A stretch of 64,000 bases of DNA from JAZKDW01 sp040387375 (GTDB lineage Bacteria > Pseudomonadota > Gammaproteobacteria > Burkholderiales > Burkholderiaceae_D), in contig JAZKDW010000029.1 in NCBI GenBank assembly GCA_040387375.1, positions 144,317 to 208,316 of the forward strand, in the 5' to 3' direction. The stretch's first letter is position 1; each line of letters starts with the position of its first letter. A program made the translations under genes and the position numbers. The notes beneath the pieces are model-generated. The model saw nothing but the letters and a program-made list of their open reading frames with translations. It was not told the origin of the DNA and ran no database searches. Of the stretch, positions 51,741 to 61,910 are shown piece by piece.

Positions 51741-52631
51741 ATGGCCATCCGCTCGATCCAGGCAGCAACTGATTTTTCACCACGCGCGCAACGGGCGGTC
51801 GAGCGCGCGGCGCTTCTGGCGCAGGAAAACCAGGCCACCTTGTATCTGCTGCATGTGCTGCCTGTGATTTCGTGGAAGATGTTCGGGAAAATCCTGTTCG
51901 AGCATCCGCTGGTAACGGAAAAGCAACTGTACGATGCCGCCATGACCCGCTTGCACGAAGTCGCCGAGGATTGCCGCAAGCGCCACGGAATACGGGTTGA
52001 ATCACATGTCGACATCGGCAAACCGCATGAGTGCATCCGCGACCATGCGCGCAAGCACGCCGTCAACCTGACGGTATTGGGACCCCATGCCGGCAATTTC
52101 GGACGCGACCTGTTCATCGGTTCCACGGCGATCAGGATGCTGCATGGCGCGATCGAACCGGCACTGATTGCCGAAACCCCACCTCAGGCGCCGTATCACA
52201 CCGTACTGGTCGCCGTCGATTTCTCGGACATTTCGTACGCCGCAATCGATGCCGCCGCTGTGGTTGCGCCGAAGGCGGCTACCTTTGCGCTGCATGTCTA
52301 CGATGTGGAGTTCGAAGGCAAGATGCGCTACGCCAGCGTGGAGCAGAGCGTAATTCAGAAATATCACGATGCGGCGGAGAGTGAAGCATTGCGCCTGATG
52401 GGGGAATTCCTGTCGACGGCGGGACAGCGGAGCCCGATATTGCCGATGGTCCGGAACGGCTATCCTTCCCGTGTCATTCTCGACGAAGCGCGCAACCTGC
52501 ACGCCGACCTGATCGTCATGGGCAAGCATGGCCAGGCGGGACTGGAAGAATTTTTTTTCGGAAGTGTGACTGAAGGGGTTTTGTACGGCCTCGACCGCGA
52601 CTTGCTGGTGGTAACGGAGCAGCGCGCATGA
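51741..52631 (+). CDS. Tandem universal stress protein (UspA-type)
   Basis: 296 residues from ATG 51741 (GAGAGGA site); a GTG at 51726 is less likely. Two Usp domains in tandem: the first starts IRSIQAATDFSPRAQRAVER and has GPHAGNFGRDLFIGST; the second starts TVLVAVDFSDISYAAIDAAA and ends in the nucleotide-binding motif MGKHGQAGLEEFFFGSVTEG. Both G-x2-G-x9-G motifs suggest ATP binding. It is 15 bp downstream of the slipin gene and is likely part of a membrane-stress operon with nfeD. Confidence 0.93.
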   Translation: MAIRSIQAATDFSPRAQRAVERAALLAQENQATLYLLHVLPVISWKMFGKILFEHPLVTEKQLYDAAMTRLHEVAEDCRKRHGIRVESHVDIGKPHECIRDHARKHAVNLTVLGPHAGNFGRDLFIGSTAIRMLHGAIEPALIAETPPQAPYHTVLVAVDFSDISYAAIDAAAVVAPKAATFALHVYDVEFEGKMRYASVEQSVIQKYHDAAESEALRLMGEFLSTAGQRSPILPMVRNGYPSRVILDEARNLHADLIVMGKHGQAGLEEFFFGSVTEGVLYGLDRDLLVVTEQRA

Positions 52632-52988
52632 GCTGGATGATTTCACGTGGAACGTTAAACAGTTACGTTCGGCGGGAACATCAGCGCCGGCCTGGTCGAG
52701 AATCATTACTGCCCATGGGAGCGCTGGACCGGGATCGGCACCCTCGGCAGCAACGCACGAACGGCGGCGGCACATCAAGAGCCTGCTCCAACAGAGGTCT
52801 ATGTGGCTTTCTCGCATCAGAAATTCTGATTATTTATTAAAACTCAAGCCTTTCTGTAGCAGTTGAGCCAATCTTACATGATGTTAACAGTCGGCATTTA
52901 ACATCGGCATGCGCGCATCCTCTGCACATTCGACAAGTAACAACCGACCCCCGCAACCGTGCCGCCGTACTTTCACCGGGAGCATCAA
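52632..52988. other. Non-coding spacer, 357 bp
   Basis: Between the Usp gene and the membrane-protein gene. No gene is supported. The second half is AT-rich and includes the dyad at 52881-52904. Confidence 0.55.
52881..52904. promoter_or_regulatory. Perfect 7-bp dyad, candidate operator
   Basis: ATGTTAA (52881-52887), ten bases, TTAACAT (52898-52904), about 85 bp before the ATG of the membrane-protein gene. It has the same 7-10-7 geometry as the dyad at 12143-12166, but different arms. The regulator is unknown. Confidence 0.4.
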
Positions 52989-53696
52989 ATGGGACAACTG
53001 CGCTTTACTGCTGCCGATGCCAGGGTGGCCCGGGCCACTGCGGTTTATATACTGCTGCTGACGCTGTTTCCGCTCATGCTGTCAGAGCCGGTTTTCCGAT
53101 ACACATTCTCCGAAGAAGGTCCCTACGAGCAATTGTCCATCGCCGGATGGGTACTGGCCGCATTGCTGATCCTTGTGCGTATCCGGCCGCTGGGCTTGAA
53201 GGCGTGGACCTTTGCGTCGATTTTCGTGATGTTTGCGGCGCGCGAAGCCGACCTGCACAAGGCATTTACCGTCGGCAGCATATTCAAGTCGCGGTACTAC
53301 CTGGATGCCGCCGCGCCGATCCGGGACAAGCTGGTCTCCGGCATCGTGGCAGCCGGCATGATCGCTCTGGTGGTGTACGCCGGTTTTGTCATCATGCGAT
53401 TTCTGTTCCGCCAGGGCGGCTTGCAATCGCGCACGGGGTTCTGGCTGATGCTTGGCACGGCGTCGTTCGTCCTGTGCAAAGTCGTGGACCGCGCACCGGC
53501 GATATTGGCCGAAGGGTACGGCATCACACTGCCGCCCCTGGCAATGCGATATGCGTCAGCGTTTGAAGAAGGGATGGAACTGCTCAATCCGCTTCTATTC
53601 ATGTGGTCGATATGGATTAGCCAAACTGAAAAATCGCCTCTTTTTTTACCTGGCGCGGCGAAGGGGGATATTGAGAATGCGGGGGAAGTCGCATAG
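52989..53696 (+). CDS. Unrecognised polytopic membrane protein
   Basis: 235 residues from ATG 52989 (GGGAG site seven bases away). Six hydrophobic segments: AVYILLLTLFPLMLSEPVF, QLSIAGWVLAALLILVRI, TFASIFVMFAAREADL, SGIVAAGMIALVVYAGFVIM, GFWLMLGTASFVLCKVVDRA, and LLNPLLFMWSIWIS. Charged motifs in loops (AREADLHKAF, CKVVDRAP) and the EGMELLNP segment may be functional. I do not recognise the family. It stands alone upstream of the WYL regulator. Confidence 0.7.
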   Translation: MGQLRFTAADARVARATAVYILLLTLFPLMLSEPVFRYTFSEEGPYEQLSIAGWVLAALLILVRIRPLGLKAWTFASIFVMFAAREADLHKAFTVGSIFKSRYYLDAAAPIRDKLVSGIVAAGMIALVVYAGFVIMRFLFRQGGLQSRTGFWLMLGTASFVLCKVVDRAPAILAEGYGITLPPLAMRYASAFEEGMELLNPLLFMWSIWISQTEKSPLFLPGAAKGDIENAGEVA

Positions 53697-53856
53697 ACGT
53701 CCAGGCAATTCCGGACCTGACCAGCAGTCCATTACTCTTGCGATGCTGACGACCTTTATCACTTGTCAGTTCAGAAAAAAATTACTTTCAGTTGCCCATA
53801 TAAAAATTTTTCTATAGTCTGATCGCTTTCGCACTTGCAACACCGAAACCGGTCAT

Positions 53857-54822
53857 ATGGACAGAACTGAACGTTTTTACCGCATCGAACAATTACTGAG
53901 CGAACGCAAACTCGTTCCACTCGACGATTTCCTGGAGGCGCTGGAAGTGTCGAAGGCCACCTTCAAGCGTGACCTCGAATATCTGCGCGACCGCCTCAAT
54001 GCGCCCATCGTCTGGGATCGCGAGGCAGGCGGATATCGTTATAAAAAGCCGGGCATCGGCGACAAATTCCAGCTCCCGGGACTCTGGTTCAGCGCCTCCG
54101 AAATCCATGCGCTGCTGACCATGCAGCAGCTGCTGACGAGTCTGGGACCCGGCCTGCTGACGCCGCACATTGAACCGCTGCTGGTCCGATTGCGGATGCT
54201 GCTCGATAGCGAAAAAGTGCCGCTCGATACGTTTGCAAAACGCATCCGCATCCAGCGGCTGAAAGCACGCAGCTACGAACAGGAGCATTTCCTGCCCGTC
54301 GTCTCCGCGGTGCTGCAACGCAAACGCCTGGTGATCGATCACCACAATAAATTCCGCAACGAGACGATCCGGCGCGAGGTGTCGCCGCAGCGCCTGAACC
54401 ATTATCAGGAAAACTGGTATCTCGACGCCTGGTGCCATGTCCGCAACGAGCTGCGGCGCTTTGCGCTCGATGCGATGCTCGACGTGAGTAACAGTGAGGA
54501 CGCCGCCATCGAGATTCCGGAACATGACTTGATTGCGACGCTGGACTCCGGTTACGGGATTTTTTCCGGCAAGGACCTGGAGTGGGCGGAACTGGCGTTC
54601 ACCGGTGAACGCGCGCGCTGGGTCAGCAAGGAGATCTGGCATCCGGAACAAACCAGCCGCGTGGCCGACGACGGCACCTATTACCTGCGCGTGCCGTTCA
54701 CTGACAAGCGGGAATTTTCAATGGATATCCTGCGGCATGTGCCGGCCGTCACGGTCATTTCTCCCACGTGGCTGCGCGACCATGTCCGGGAAAAACTCCA
54801 GCAAGCCCTCGAGACAATTTAA
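53857..54822 (+). CDS. WYL-domain transcriptional regulator
   Basis: 321 residues. N-terminal HTH (about 1-60; LLSERKLVPLDDFLEALEVSKATFKRDLEYL split by a short turn) then a WYL domain with NWYLDAWCHVRNELRRFALD and the C-terminal WCX-like extension ending SPTWLRDHVREKL. WYL proteins bind nucleic acid or nucleotide ligands, and one, DriD of Caulobacter, senses single-stranded DNA. It lies 66 bp upstream of recC on the same strand, so it may control recCBD or respond to RecBCD products (inference). Confidence 0.9.
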   Translation: MDRTERFYRIEQLLSERKLVPLDDFLEALEVSKATFKRDLEYLRDRLNAPIVWDREAGGYRYKKPGIGDKFQLPGLWFSASEIHALLTMQQLLTSLGPGLLTPHIEPLLVRLRMLLDSEKVPLDTFAKRIRIQRLKARSYEQEHFLPVVSAVLQRKRLVIDHHNKFRNETIRREVSPQRLNHYQENWYLDAWCHVRNELRRFALDAMLDVSNSEDAAIEIPEHDLIATLDSGYGIFSGKDLEWAELAFTGERARWVSKEIWHPEQTSRVADDGTYYLRVPFTDKREFSMDILRHVPAVTVISPTWLRDHVREKLQQALETI

Positions 54823-54888
54823 GTGACGAGCTCATCTGATGATCCTGGCCGCCCGGACAATCCCCCATCAACCACAAACTGATTTCAT

Positions 54889-57800
54889 ATGCCCTCAGAC
54901 CTGAGCCCGGGATTCCTCGCCATTCACGGCAACCAGCTGGAACAGCTGCGCGCCGCGGTGTTCAGCTGGCTGCGCAATAATCCTCTGGCGCCGCTCGAAC
55001 AGGAAATCCTGCTGGTGCAGTCGAACGGTGTCGCCGAATGGCTGAAGATCGCGCTGGCCGAAGAAATGGGCGTCTGCGCCGCCACCCGCGTCACGCTGCC
55101 GGGCCGCTTTCTGTGGGAAGCCTATCGCGGCATGCTCGGTTCGCGCCAGGTCGCGCGCCGCTCCGCGCTGGACAAATCAACGCTGACATGGCGCCTGATG
55201 CACCTGCTGCCGACGCTGCTCGGCCAGCCTGCATTCGCGCCGCTGCAGCGTTTTCTTGCCGACGGCGATCCGGAACGGCGCCTGCAACTGGCGCAGCGCC
55301 TGTCCGACCTGATGGACCAGTATCAGGTCTATCGCGCCGACTGGCTGGGCGACTGGGCCGCGGGCCTCGACGTGTTGCGCGGACCGGCGGGTGAAGTGCT
55401 TTTGCTGGCCGATGACCAGCGCTGGCAAGCCCAGTTGTGGCGTGAAATCCTGGCCAGCGTGCCGGACGATGAACAGGACAGCGGCCGCGCGCAGGTGCAC
55501 CAGCAGTTTGTCGAAGCGGCTCTGTCCGGCGCGTCGCCCGCCGGACGACTGCCAAGGCGCGTGGTGGTGTTCGGCATCTCGGCATTGCCTTACCAGACAC
55601 TGCAGGCGCTGGGCGCATTGGCCACCCGCATGCAGGTCGTCATCGCCGTGCCCAATCCCTGCCGCTTTTATTGGGGCGACATCATCCAGGGCCGCGACCT
55701 GCTGCATGCAAAACGCCGCCGCCAGGACCTGCGCGCCGGACGCGACCTGGCCAACGTGCCGCTGGAAGAACTGCATGCGCACAGCCACCCGCTGCTGGCG
55801 GGATGGGGGCGTCAGGGCCGCGACTTCATACGCATGCTCGACGAATTCGACGACGCCCAGGCGACCAGCGCGCAATTCTCCACGCTCCGGATCGACTTGT
55901 TCAGCGAAGACGAAGGTGGAAATCTGCTGGGACAGGTGCAAGCCGCCATCCGGGACATGCTGCCGCTGGATGAACATCCTCGCGACGGGCTAACCCCGGA
56001 CGACCGCTCGATCGAATGCCATGTGGCGCACAGCGCGCAACGCGAAGTCGAGGTCTTGCACGACCAGTTGCTGCGCATGTTCGCCGGCGCCACCGATGAC
56101 CCGCTCAAGCCGCGCGACGTGGTCGTGATGGTGCCCGACATCGAAGTCTTTTCGCCGGCGATCCGCGCCGTGTTTGGTCAATACAGCCGCTTCGAAGACC
56201 GGCACATTCCGTTTGCAATCGCCGACGTCACGGAACGCCGCGTCAACCCGCTGCTGGTCGCGCTAGACTGGCTGCTGCGGCTGCCGCAGCAGCGCTGCCT
56301 GCAAAGCGAGGTGCGCGACCTGCTCGACGTGCCGGCGCTGGCGGCTCGCTTCGGACTGGCTGAAGCGGACCTGCCGCGCGCGGGACAATGGATCGCCGGG
56401 TCGGGTGTGCGCTGGGGTCTGGATACGGCCCACCGCGACAGTCTCGGCCTGGGCGCCGCCGGCGCGCAGAATGCCTGGCTGTTCGGTGTGCAGCGCATGC
56501 TGCTGGGTTATGCCAATGGCGGCGAAGCCAGCTATCAGGGCATCGAGCCGTATGCCGAAGTGGGTGGCCTGGATGCCGCGCTGGCCGGCGCCCTGGCCAG
56601 CTTTGTCGAGAAGCTGCTGCATTGGCGGGTGTTGCTGGCGGAAGCGGCGCAGCCTGCGGAATGGGTCGCACGCGCCAGGCTGCTGCTCGCCACATTTTTT
56701 GCCGCCAGCGACGAGCGCGATCGCCTGACGCTGGCCCAACTGGAACAAGCGCTGCAGTGCTGGCTGGAAGATTGCGACACCGCCGGATTCGATGAAGCGG
56801 TGCCGCTGGCGGTGCTGCGCGAGGCCTGGCTAGGCGCGATCGACGAACCAATGCTGAACCAGCGATTTGTCTCCGGCGGCGTGACCTTCTGCACCCTGAT
56901 GCCGATGCGCGCCGTGCCGTTTCGTGTGGTGTGCCTGCTGGGGATGAACGACGGCGACTATCCGCGCCGCGCGCAGCATGCCGACTTCGATTTGCTGGCG
57001 CTGCCGGGACAGTCCCGACCCGGCGACCGTTCGCGCCGCGATGACGACCGTTATCTGATGCTGGAAGCGGTGCTGGCCGCACGCGACAAACTGTACATCA
57101 GCTGGGTCGGCCGCAATGTGCGCGACAACAGCGAACTGCCGCCGTCGGTGCTGGTCTCCCAATTGCGCGACTATCTGAAAAACGGATGGGATATGGATCT
57201 GGCGCAGGTCACGACCGAACATCCGCTGCAGCCATTCAGCCGCCGCTATTTTGAAGAAGGCGGCTTGCCGACCTATGCCCGGGAATGGCGCGCCGCGCAT
57301 GTAGCCGGCAATGCGGAAAACGAGGCCGGGTTGCCGGCGCTGCAGAGCGAGCCCGGCTTCAAGCTGAAGCTGAATGACCTGGCGCGCTTCATCCGGCAGC
57401 CGGTGAAATATTTTTTCCGGCATCGGCTGCAGGTGGTGTTTGCCGAGCGCGAAATCATCGGCCAGGACGAGGAACCCTTCGGTCTCAACGGCCTGGAACA
57501 GTACGGCATTGCCGGCATTCTGCTCGACGACAGCGGCCCGCAGGAAGCGATCGCGGATGTAGAAAATCAGCTGCGTCAGCGTGCCGCGCGGCTGGCGCGC
57601 GAAGGTGTGCTGCCGATAGGTTTGATGGGCGAACACTGGCAGACACAGCTGGTCAATACACTGGTCCCTGTCCGCGCCGCCTGGCTGAATTTGTGCGCCG
57701 AATTCCCGCTGCCATCGGACAAGCTGCCGATCTCTTTCACGCATGAAGGTGTGCAACTGGAAGACTGGATGGACAAATTGCGCACCAACGGCAGCCAGAC

Positions 57801-58302
57801 GGTTTGGCTCGAACAGGATCCCGGCAAGGTCACTACCGGCGGCAAGGTTCCCGCGCCACGCGGCGACAAGCTGATCGCAGCCTGGGTCCGGCAACTGGCG
57901 GTTGCCGCACTCGGGTATCCGGTGACTGGCTACCTGGTGGCGCGCGATGCCGTCATCGAGATGGCGCCGCTCGATCCCGCTGGCGCCAGCGGCACCCTGA
58001 TCAATCTGATCACCTGCTGGCAGGACGGACTCAATCGCCCCTTGCCCACCGCCTGCAAGACCGCGCTGGCATTCCTGGCCGACGGCAAACCGTGGGAAAC
58101 CTATGACGGCAGCTATAACGTCGGTGGTGAAGTCAACGAACTGTGCCTGGCGCGCCTGTGGGAAGATTTTGCCGCGCTGAGCGCGGAACCCGATTGGGAA
58201 ATCTGCACACGGGCTCTGTATGGCCCATTGGCCGACTGGCTGGCCAACCACGTCACGGTTCTCCCGCTCGCAGGCGCATCCATCGAAAGCGAAGCAGCAT
58301 GA
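54889..58302 (+). CDS. recC: Exodeoxyribonuclease V gamma subunit RecC
   Basis: 1137 residues, close to E. coli RecC (1122). Starts SPGFLAIHGNQLEQLRAAVF and has the RecC-typical blocks LVQSNGVAEWLKIALAEEMG, GISALPYQTLQALGAL and RVVCLLGMNDGDYPRRAQHA. It carries inactive helicase and nuclease folds and recognises Chi in the RecBCD enzyme, which resects and repairs double-strand breaks. The stop overlaps the recB start (ATGA). Confidence 0.95.
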   Translation: MPSDLSPGFLAIHGNQLEQLRAAVFSWLRNNPLAPLEQEILLVQSNGVAEWLKIALAEEMGVCAATRVTLPGRFLWEAYRGMLGSRQVARRSALDKSTLTWRLMHLLPTLLGQPAFAPLQRFLADGDPERRLQLAQRLSDLMDQYQVYRADWLGDWAAGLDVLRGPAGEVLLLADDQRWQAQLWREILASVPDDEQDSGRAQVHQQFVEAALSGASPAGRLPRRVVVFGISALPYQTLQALGALATRMQVVIAVPNPCRFYWGDIIQGRDLLHAKRRRQDLRAGRDLANVPLEELHAHSHPLLAGWGRQGRDFIRMLDEFDDAQATSAQFSTLRIDLFSEDEGGNLLGQVQAAIRDMLPLDEHPRDGLTPDDRSIECHVAHSAQREVEVLHDQLLRMFAGATDDPLKPRDVVVMVPDIEVFSPAIRAVFGQYSRFEDRHIPFAIADVTERRVNPLLVALDWLLRLPQQRCLQSEVRDLLDVPALAARFGLAEADLPRAGQWIAGSGVRWGLDTAHRDSLGLGAAGAQNAWLFGVQRMLLGYANGGEASYQGIEPYAEVGGLDAALAGALASFVEKLLHWRVLLAEAAQPAEWVARARLLLATFFAASDERDRLTLAQLEQALQCWLEDCDTAGFDEAVPLAVLREAWLGAIDEPMLNQRFVSGGVTFCTLMPMRAVPFRVVCLLGMNDGDYPRRAQHADFDLLALPGQSRPGDRSRRDDDRYLMLEAVLAARDKLYISWVGRNVRDNSELPPSVLVSQLRDYLKNGWDMDLAQVTTEHPLQPFSRRYFEEGGLPTYAREWRAAHVAGNAENEAGLPALQSEPGFKLKLNDLARFIRQPVKYFFRHRLQVVFAEREIIGQDEEPFGLNGLEQYGIAGILLDDSGPQEAIADVENQLRQRAARLAREGVLPIGLMGEHWQTQLVNTLVPVRAAWLNLCAEFPLPSDKLPISFTHEGVQLEDWMDKLRTNGSQTVWLEQDPGKVTTGGKVPAPRGDKLIAAWVRQLAVAALGYPVTGYLVARDAVIEMAPLDPAGASGTLINLITCWQDGLNRPLPTACKTALAFLADGKPWETYDGSYNVGGEVNELCLARLWEDFAALSAEPDWEICTRALYGPLADWLANHVTVLPLAGASIESEAA

Positions 58303-61300
58303 GCCAAGCTCTGGTCCCTCTACATTTCCCCCTGACGGGTTCGCGTCTCATCGAGGCGAGCGCAGGCACCGGCAAGACCTGGACCATCGCCGCGCTGTAT
58401 GTGCGGCTGGTGCTCGGACATGGCGGCGAGGACGGCTTTGGCCGCCCGTTGATTCCTTCTGAAATCCTGGTGATGACCTTCACCCGCGCCGCCACGCGCG
58501 AATTGTCGGACCGGGTACGCTCGCGGCTGGTGCAGGCCGCGCTGTGTTTTCGGGGACAGGCCTCGCATGAGGACGAACCCTTCCTGCAGGAGCTGATCGG
58601 CCAGTACCCGGACGAGCAGGAACGCCAGCAGGCAGCGTACCGGCTGATGATGGCGGCCGAGGCCATGGATGAATGTGCGATCTTCACCATCGACGCCTGG
58701 TGCCAGCGCATGCTGCGCGAGCATGCGTTCGACAGCGGCTGCCTGTTCGACGAAGAGCTGGTCAGCAGTGAAGAAGGTTTGTACCAGGACGCCGTGCGCG
58801 ACTATTGGCGCCAGCAAGTTTATCCGCTGGACAGCGAACGGCTCGCCGCCCTGCTCGACTGCTGGCCGAATCTGGACAAGTTTGAAGAGGCGATGCGCAA
58901 GGTGATCGACCATGTTGCGCTGTTCGATCCGGCGAGTGATGAATCGCTAGGGAAAATGATGATCCGTGTGGCAGGCGAGCAGGCAGCGAAAGCGGCCGCG
59001 CTCAAGCCGGAATGGGTCGAGCGGGCGGATAGAATGGAAGCCTGGATGGCGGCCAACATGAAGTCCCTGAATGGCAACAAGCTGCGCGCCAAAACAGTTG
59101 CTGAATGCTTCGATGCGTTGCGTGCGTGGGCCGCTGATCCGGACGCGATTCAGCCCGGTGACGGGTTTGCCAAGGCATGGGCAAAACTCACGCCCGACAA
59201 CCTCGTGGACTGCTGCAAGCAAGGCTGCAGCGTCACGCCGAGCGACGACTTCGCGCAACTCGCCCCGCTGCAGCAGGCGCTGGCCGCGCTCGAACCGCTG
59301 GAATTTTTTGTAATGCGCCATGCCGCGGCCCACCTTGCCCGGCGCAAGACTGAACTCAAGCAGCGTACCCGGCAATTCGGTTTTGCCGACATGCTCACCC
59401 GCTTGCGCACCGCACTGGAAGGCTCCAACGGCCCGACCCTCGCGCGCCGCATCACCGGCCAGTATCCGGTGGCGCTGATTGATGAATTCCAGGATACCTC
59501 GCCCGACCAGTACCGCATCTTTGATTTGCTGTACCAGGTCGCCAGTACCGATCCCGCGCTCGGTCTGTTTTTGATCGGCGATCCGAAGCAGGCGATCTAC
59601 GGCTTTCGCGGCGCCGACATCCGCTGTTACCTGGAAGCGCGGGCGGCGACCGACGGCCGGCATTACCTGCTGGGCACGAACTTCCGCTCGACCCGGCCGC
59701 TGGTGGAGGCGGTCAACCGGGTATTCCTGCATGCCGAAGGCCATCCGGCCGGCGCCTTCCGTTTCCGCAAAAACGGCGTCAATCCCCTGCCGTTCGAGGA
59801 CGTGCAAGCCAGCGGCCGCAAGGAACATCTGGCCGATGTCGATGGCGCGATCACTGCGCTGACGATCTGGTGCCATCCGGACAGCGCATTGAAGGCCGCT
59901 GACTACCGCGAACATTTTGCGGCGCGATGCGCCGAACAGATCGTGACCTTGCTCAACGACGCTCGGGCCGGCTTCAAGACAGGTGAGCAATTCGAGCGCC
60001 TTAAACCCGCCGATATTGCGGTGCTGGTGCGCGACGGCAAGGAAGCGAAAGCCGTCCGGCGCGCTTTGCAGCAGCGCAAGGTCGCCAGCGTCTACCTGTC
60101 CGACAAGGATTCCGTCTTCAGGAGCACGGCCGCCGCCGATGTCCTGCTGTGGCTGCATGCGGTCGCCAATCCGCTGGTCGGCAGCCTGGCGCGCGCCGCC
60201 TTCGCCACCCGCACCGCGGGCCTGTCACTGCCGGGTCTTGCCACCCTGGCTGCGGATGACCTGGCATGGGAAGCGCGGGTCGAGCAGTTGAAGGCCTTGC
60301 GGCTGATATGGCAGCGACAGGGAGTGCTGGCGATGTGCCGGCGCTTCATTCATGACCTCGGTTTGCCGGCGGCCCTGCTGGGCCAGATTGGTGGCGAGCG
60401 CAGTCTCACCGACCTGCTGCATCTGGCCGAACTGCTGCAAGGCGCCAGCCAGCAGCTCGATGGCGAACAGGCCCTGATCCGCTGGCTGGCCGAACAAATC
60501 GACAACGATGCCGACAGCGGCGACGAACGCATCTTGCGTCTGGAAAGTGACGCCGAGCTGGTGCAGGTGATCACCGTCCATAAATCCAAGGGACTGGAAT
60601 ATCCGCTGGTTTTCCTGCCGTTTGCCGTTTCCGCCCGGCCGGTCACGAAACTCCAGCGCAGCTTCTTCGACTTCACCGATGAGGACGGCAAACGCCAGAT
60701 CGATTTTGCCATGTCGGATGAAGCGCGCAAGGCCATGGACGCCGCCCGCATCGAGGAAGACGTGCGGCTGCTGTACGTGGCGCTGACGCGCGCGCGCCAT
60801 GCGCTGTGGCTTGGCGTCGCCTCGCTCAAGGATAAGATCCATGAGTCGGCCTTCGGTTATTTGCTGGGCGGCGGCGCGGCAATCACGAGCGCGCAATTGA
60901 CGGCGGCGCTGGAATTGCTGCGCGCCGAAAGCACTCACATCCGGATCGTGGAATCGGATGCGGACCCGGCCCGCACCATACTCGCACGCCCCGACGACAA
61001 ACCGCCATTGATCGAGCCGCCGCACTTCAGCACCGCACTTGAGCGCAACTGGAGCATCGCCAGCTATACCTCGATCACGCGCGACCTCGGCACTGCCCCG
61101 GCGCCCGCCACGCCAATGGCGGAAAAGCTGATCGAAGACGATGACCATGCCGCATTCGGCAAACGCCAGGACACTGCATGGCATCGTTTCCCGCGCGGCG
61201 CGCTGCCCGGGCAATTCCTGCATGAGCAATTGGAGTGGATGGCCATCGAAGGTTTCGATCAAACCGGCGATGAGCGTTTCGAGGAACGTTTGCGGGCCCG

Positions 61301-61910
61301 CTGCGAGCGCGCCGGATGGGGCAAACGTGCTGACGATGCCGTCACCTGGCTCAACAAGATCGTCACGACTGTGCTGCCGCCGTTGGGTGCGCCGTTGTGC
61401 GCGCTCGGCGAGGTATCGCCGGAACTTGAATTCTGGTTCCCCGCCGATGGGCTGGAGACCAATAAGCTGGACGTGCTGTGCCAGGCACATCTGCTGGACG
61501 GTCTTCCGCGCCCGCCCCTGTCCGAACGCGAACTGCATGGCATGCTGCGCGGCTTCCAGGATCTGGTGTTCGAACACGACGGCCGCTACTGGGTGCTCGA
61601 CTACAAATCCAATACCCTGGCCAGCGGCGACGCCGGATATCACGAGGAGGCGCTGGCCGCGGGCATGGCGGCCAGCCGCTACGATGTCCAGGGCATGATC
61701 TACCTGCTCGCGCTGCACCGCCTGCTGCGCATCCGGCTCGGTGAAGAATACGATCCGGAGACCCATCTGGGCGGCGCCTTGTTTTTCTTCCTGCGCGGCG
61801 TGGCCCATCCCGAGACCCGCGGCTGTTATCACCTGCGGCCCGACGCCGCCTTGCTCGATGCGCTGGACCAGCTCATGCCGTCACCGGACCACTCCAAGGA
61901 AGCAGCATGA
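58299..61910 (+). CDS. recB: Exodeoxyribonuclease V beta subunit RecB
   Basis: 1203 residues from ATG 58299; the longer frame upstream lies inside recC. UvrD-type helicase motif I IEASAGTGKTWTIAALYVRL, motif II LIDEFQDTSPDQYRIFDLLY, motif III LFLIGDPKQAIYGFRGAD, and motif V/VI YVALTRARHALWLGV. The C-terminal nuclease has the catalytic motif WVLDYKSN with Asp and Lys. It is the 3'-5' helicase and sole nuclease of RecBCD. ATGA overlap to recD as well, so all three are translationally coupled. Confidence 0.96.
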   Translation: MSQALVPLHFPLTGSRLIEASAGTGKTWTIAALYVRLVLGHGGEDGFGRPLIPSEILVMTFTRAATRELSDRVRSRLVQAALCFRGQASHEDEPFLQELIGQYPDEQERQQAAYRLMMAAEAMDECAIFTIDAWCQRMLREHAFDSGCLFDEELVSSEEGLYQDAVRDYWRQQVYPLDSERLAALLDCWPNLDKFEEAMRKVIDHVALFDPASDESLGKMMIRVAGEQAAKAAALKPEWVERADRMEAWMAANMKSLNGNKLRAKTVAECFDALRAWAADPDAIQPGDGFAKAWAKLTPDNLVDCCKQGCSVTPSDDFAQLAPLQQALAALEPLEFFVMRHAAAHLARRKTELKQRTRQFGFADMLTRLRTALEGSNGPTLARRITGQYPVALIDEFQDTSPDQYRIFDLLYQVASTDPALGLFLIGDPKQAIYGFRGADIRCYLEARAATDGRHYLLGTNFRSTRPLVEAVNRVFLHAEGHPAGAFRFRKNGVNPLPFEDVQASGRKEHLADVDGAITALTIWCHPDSALKAADYREHFAARCAEQIVTLLNDARAGFKTGEQFERLKPADIAVLVRDGKEAKAVRRALQQRKVASVYLSDKDSVFRSTAAADVLLWLHAVANPLVGSLARAAFATRTAGLSLPGLATLAADDLAWEARVEQLKALRLIWQRQGVLAMCRRFIHDLGLPAALLGQIGGERSLTDLLHLAELLQGASQQLDGEQALIRWLAEQIDNDADSGDERILRLESDAELVQVITVHKSKGLEYPLVFLPFAVSARPVTKLQRSFFDFTDEDGKRQIDFAMSDEARKAMDAARIEEDVRLLYVALTRARHALWLGVASLKDKIHESAFGYLLGGGAAITSAQLTAALELLRAESTHIRIVESDADPARTILARPDDKPPLIEPPHFSTALERNWSIASYTSITRDLGTAPAPATPMAEKLIEDDDHAAFGKRQDTAWHRFPRGALPGQFLHEQLEWMAIEGFDQTGDERFEERLRARCERAGWGKRADDAVTWLNKIVTTVLPPLGAPLCALGEVSPELEFWFPADGLETNKLDVLCQAHLLDGLPRPPLSERELHGMLRGFQDLVFEHDGRYWVLDYKSNTLASGDAGYHEEALAAGMAASRYDVQGMIYLLALHRLLRIRLGEEYDPETHLGGALFFFLRGVAHPETRGCYHLRPDAALLDALDQLMPSPDHSKEAA

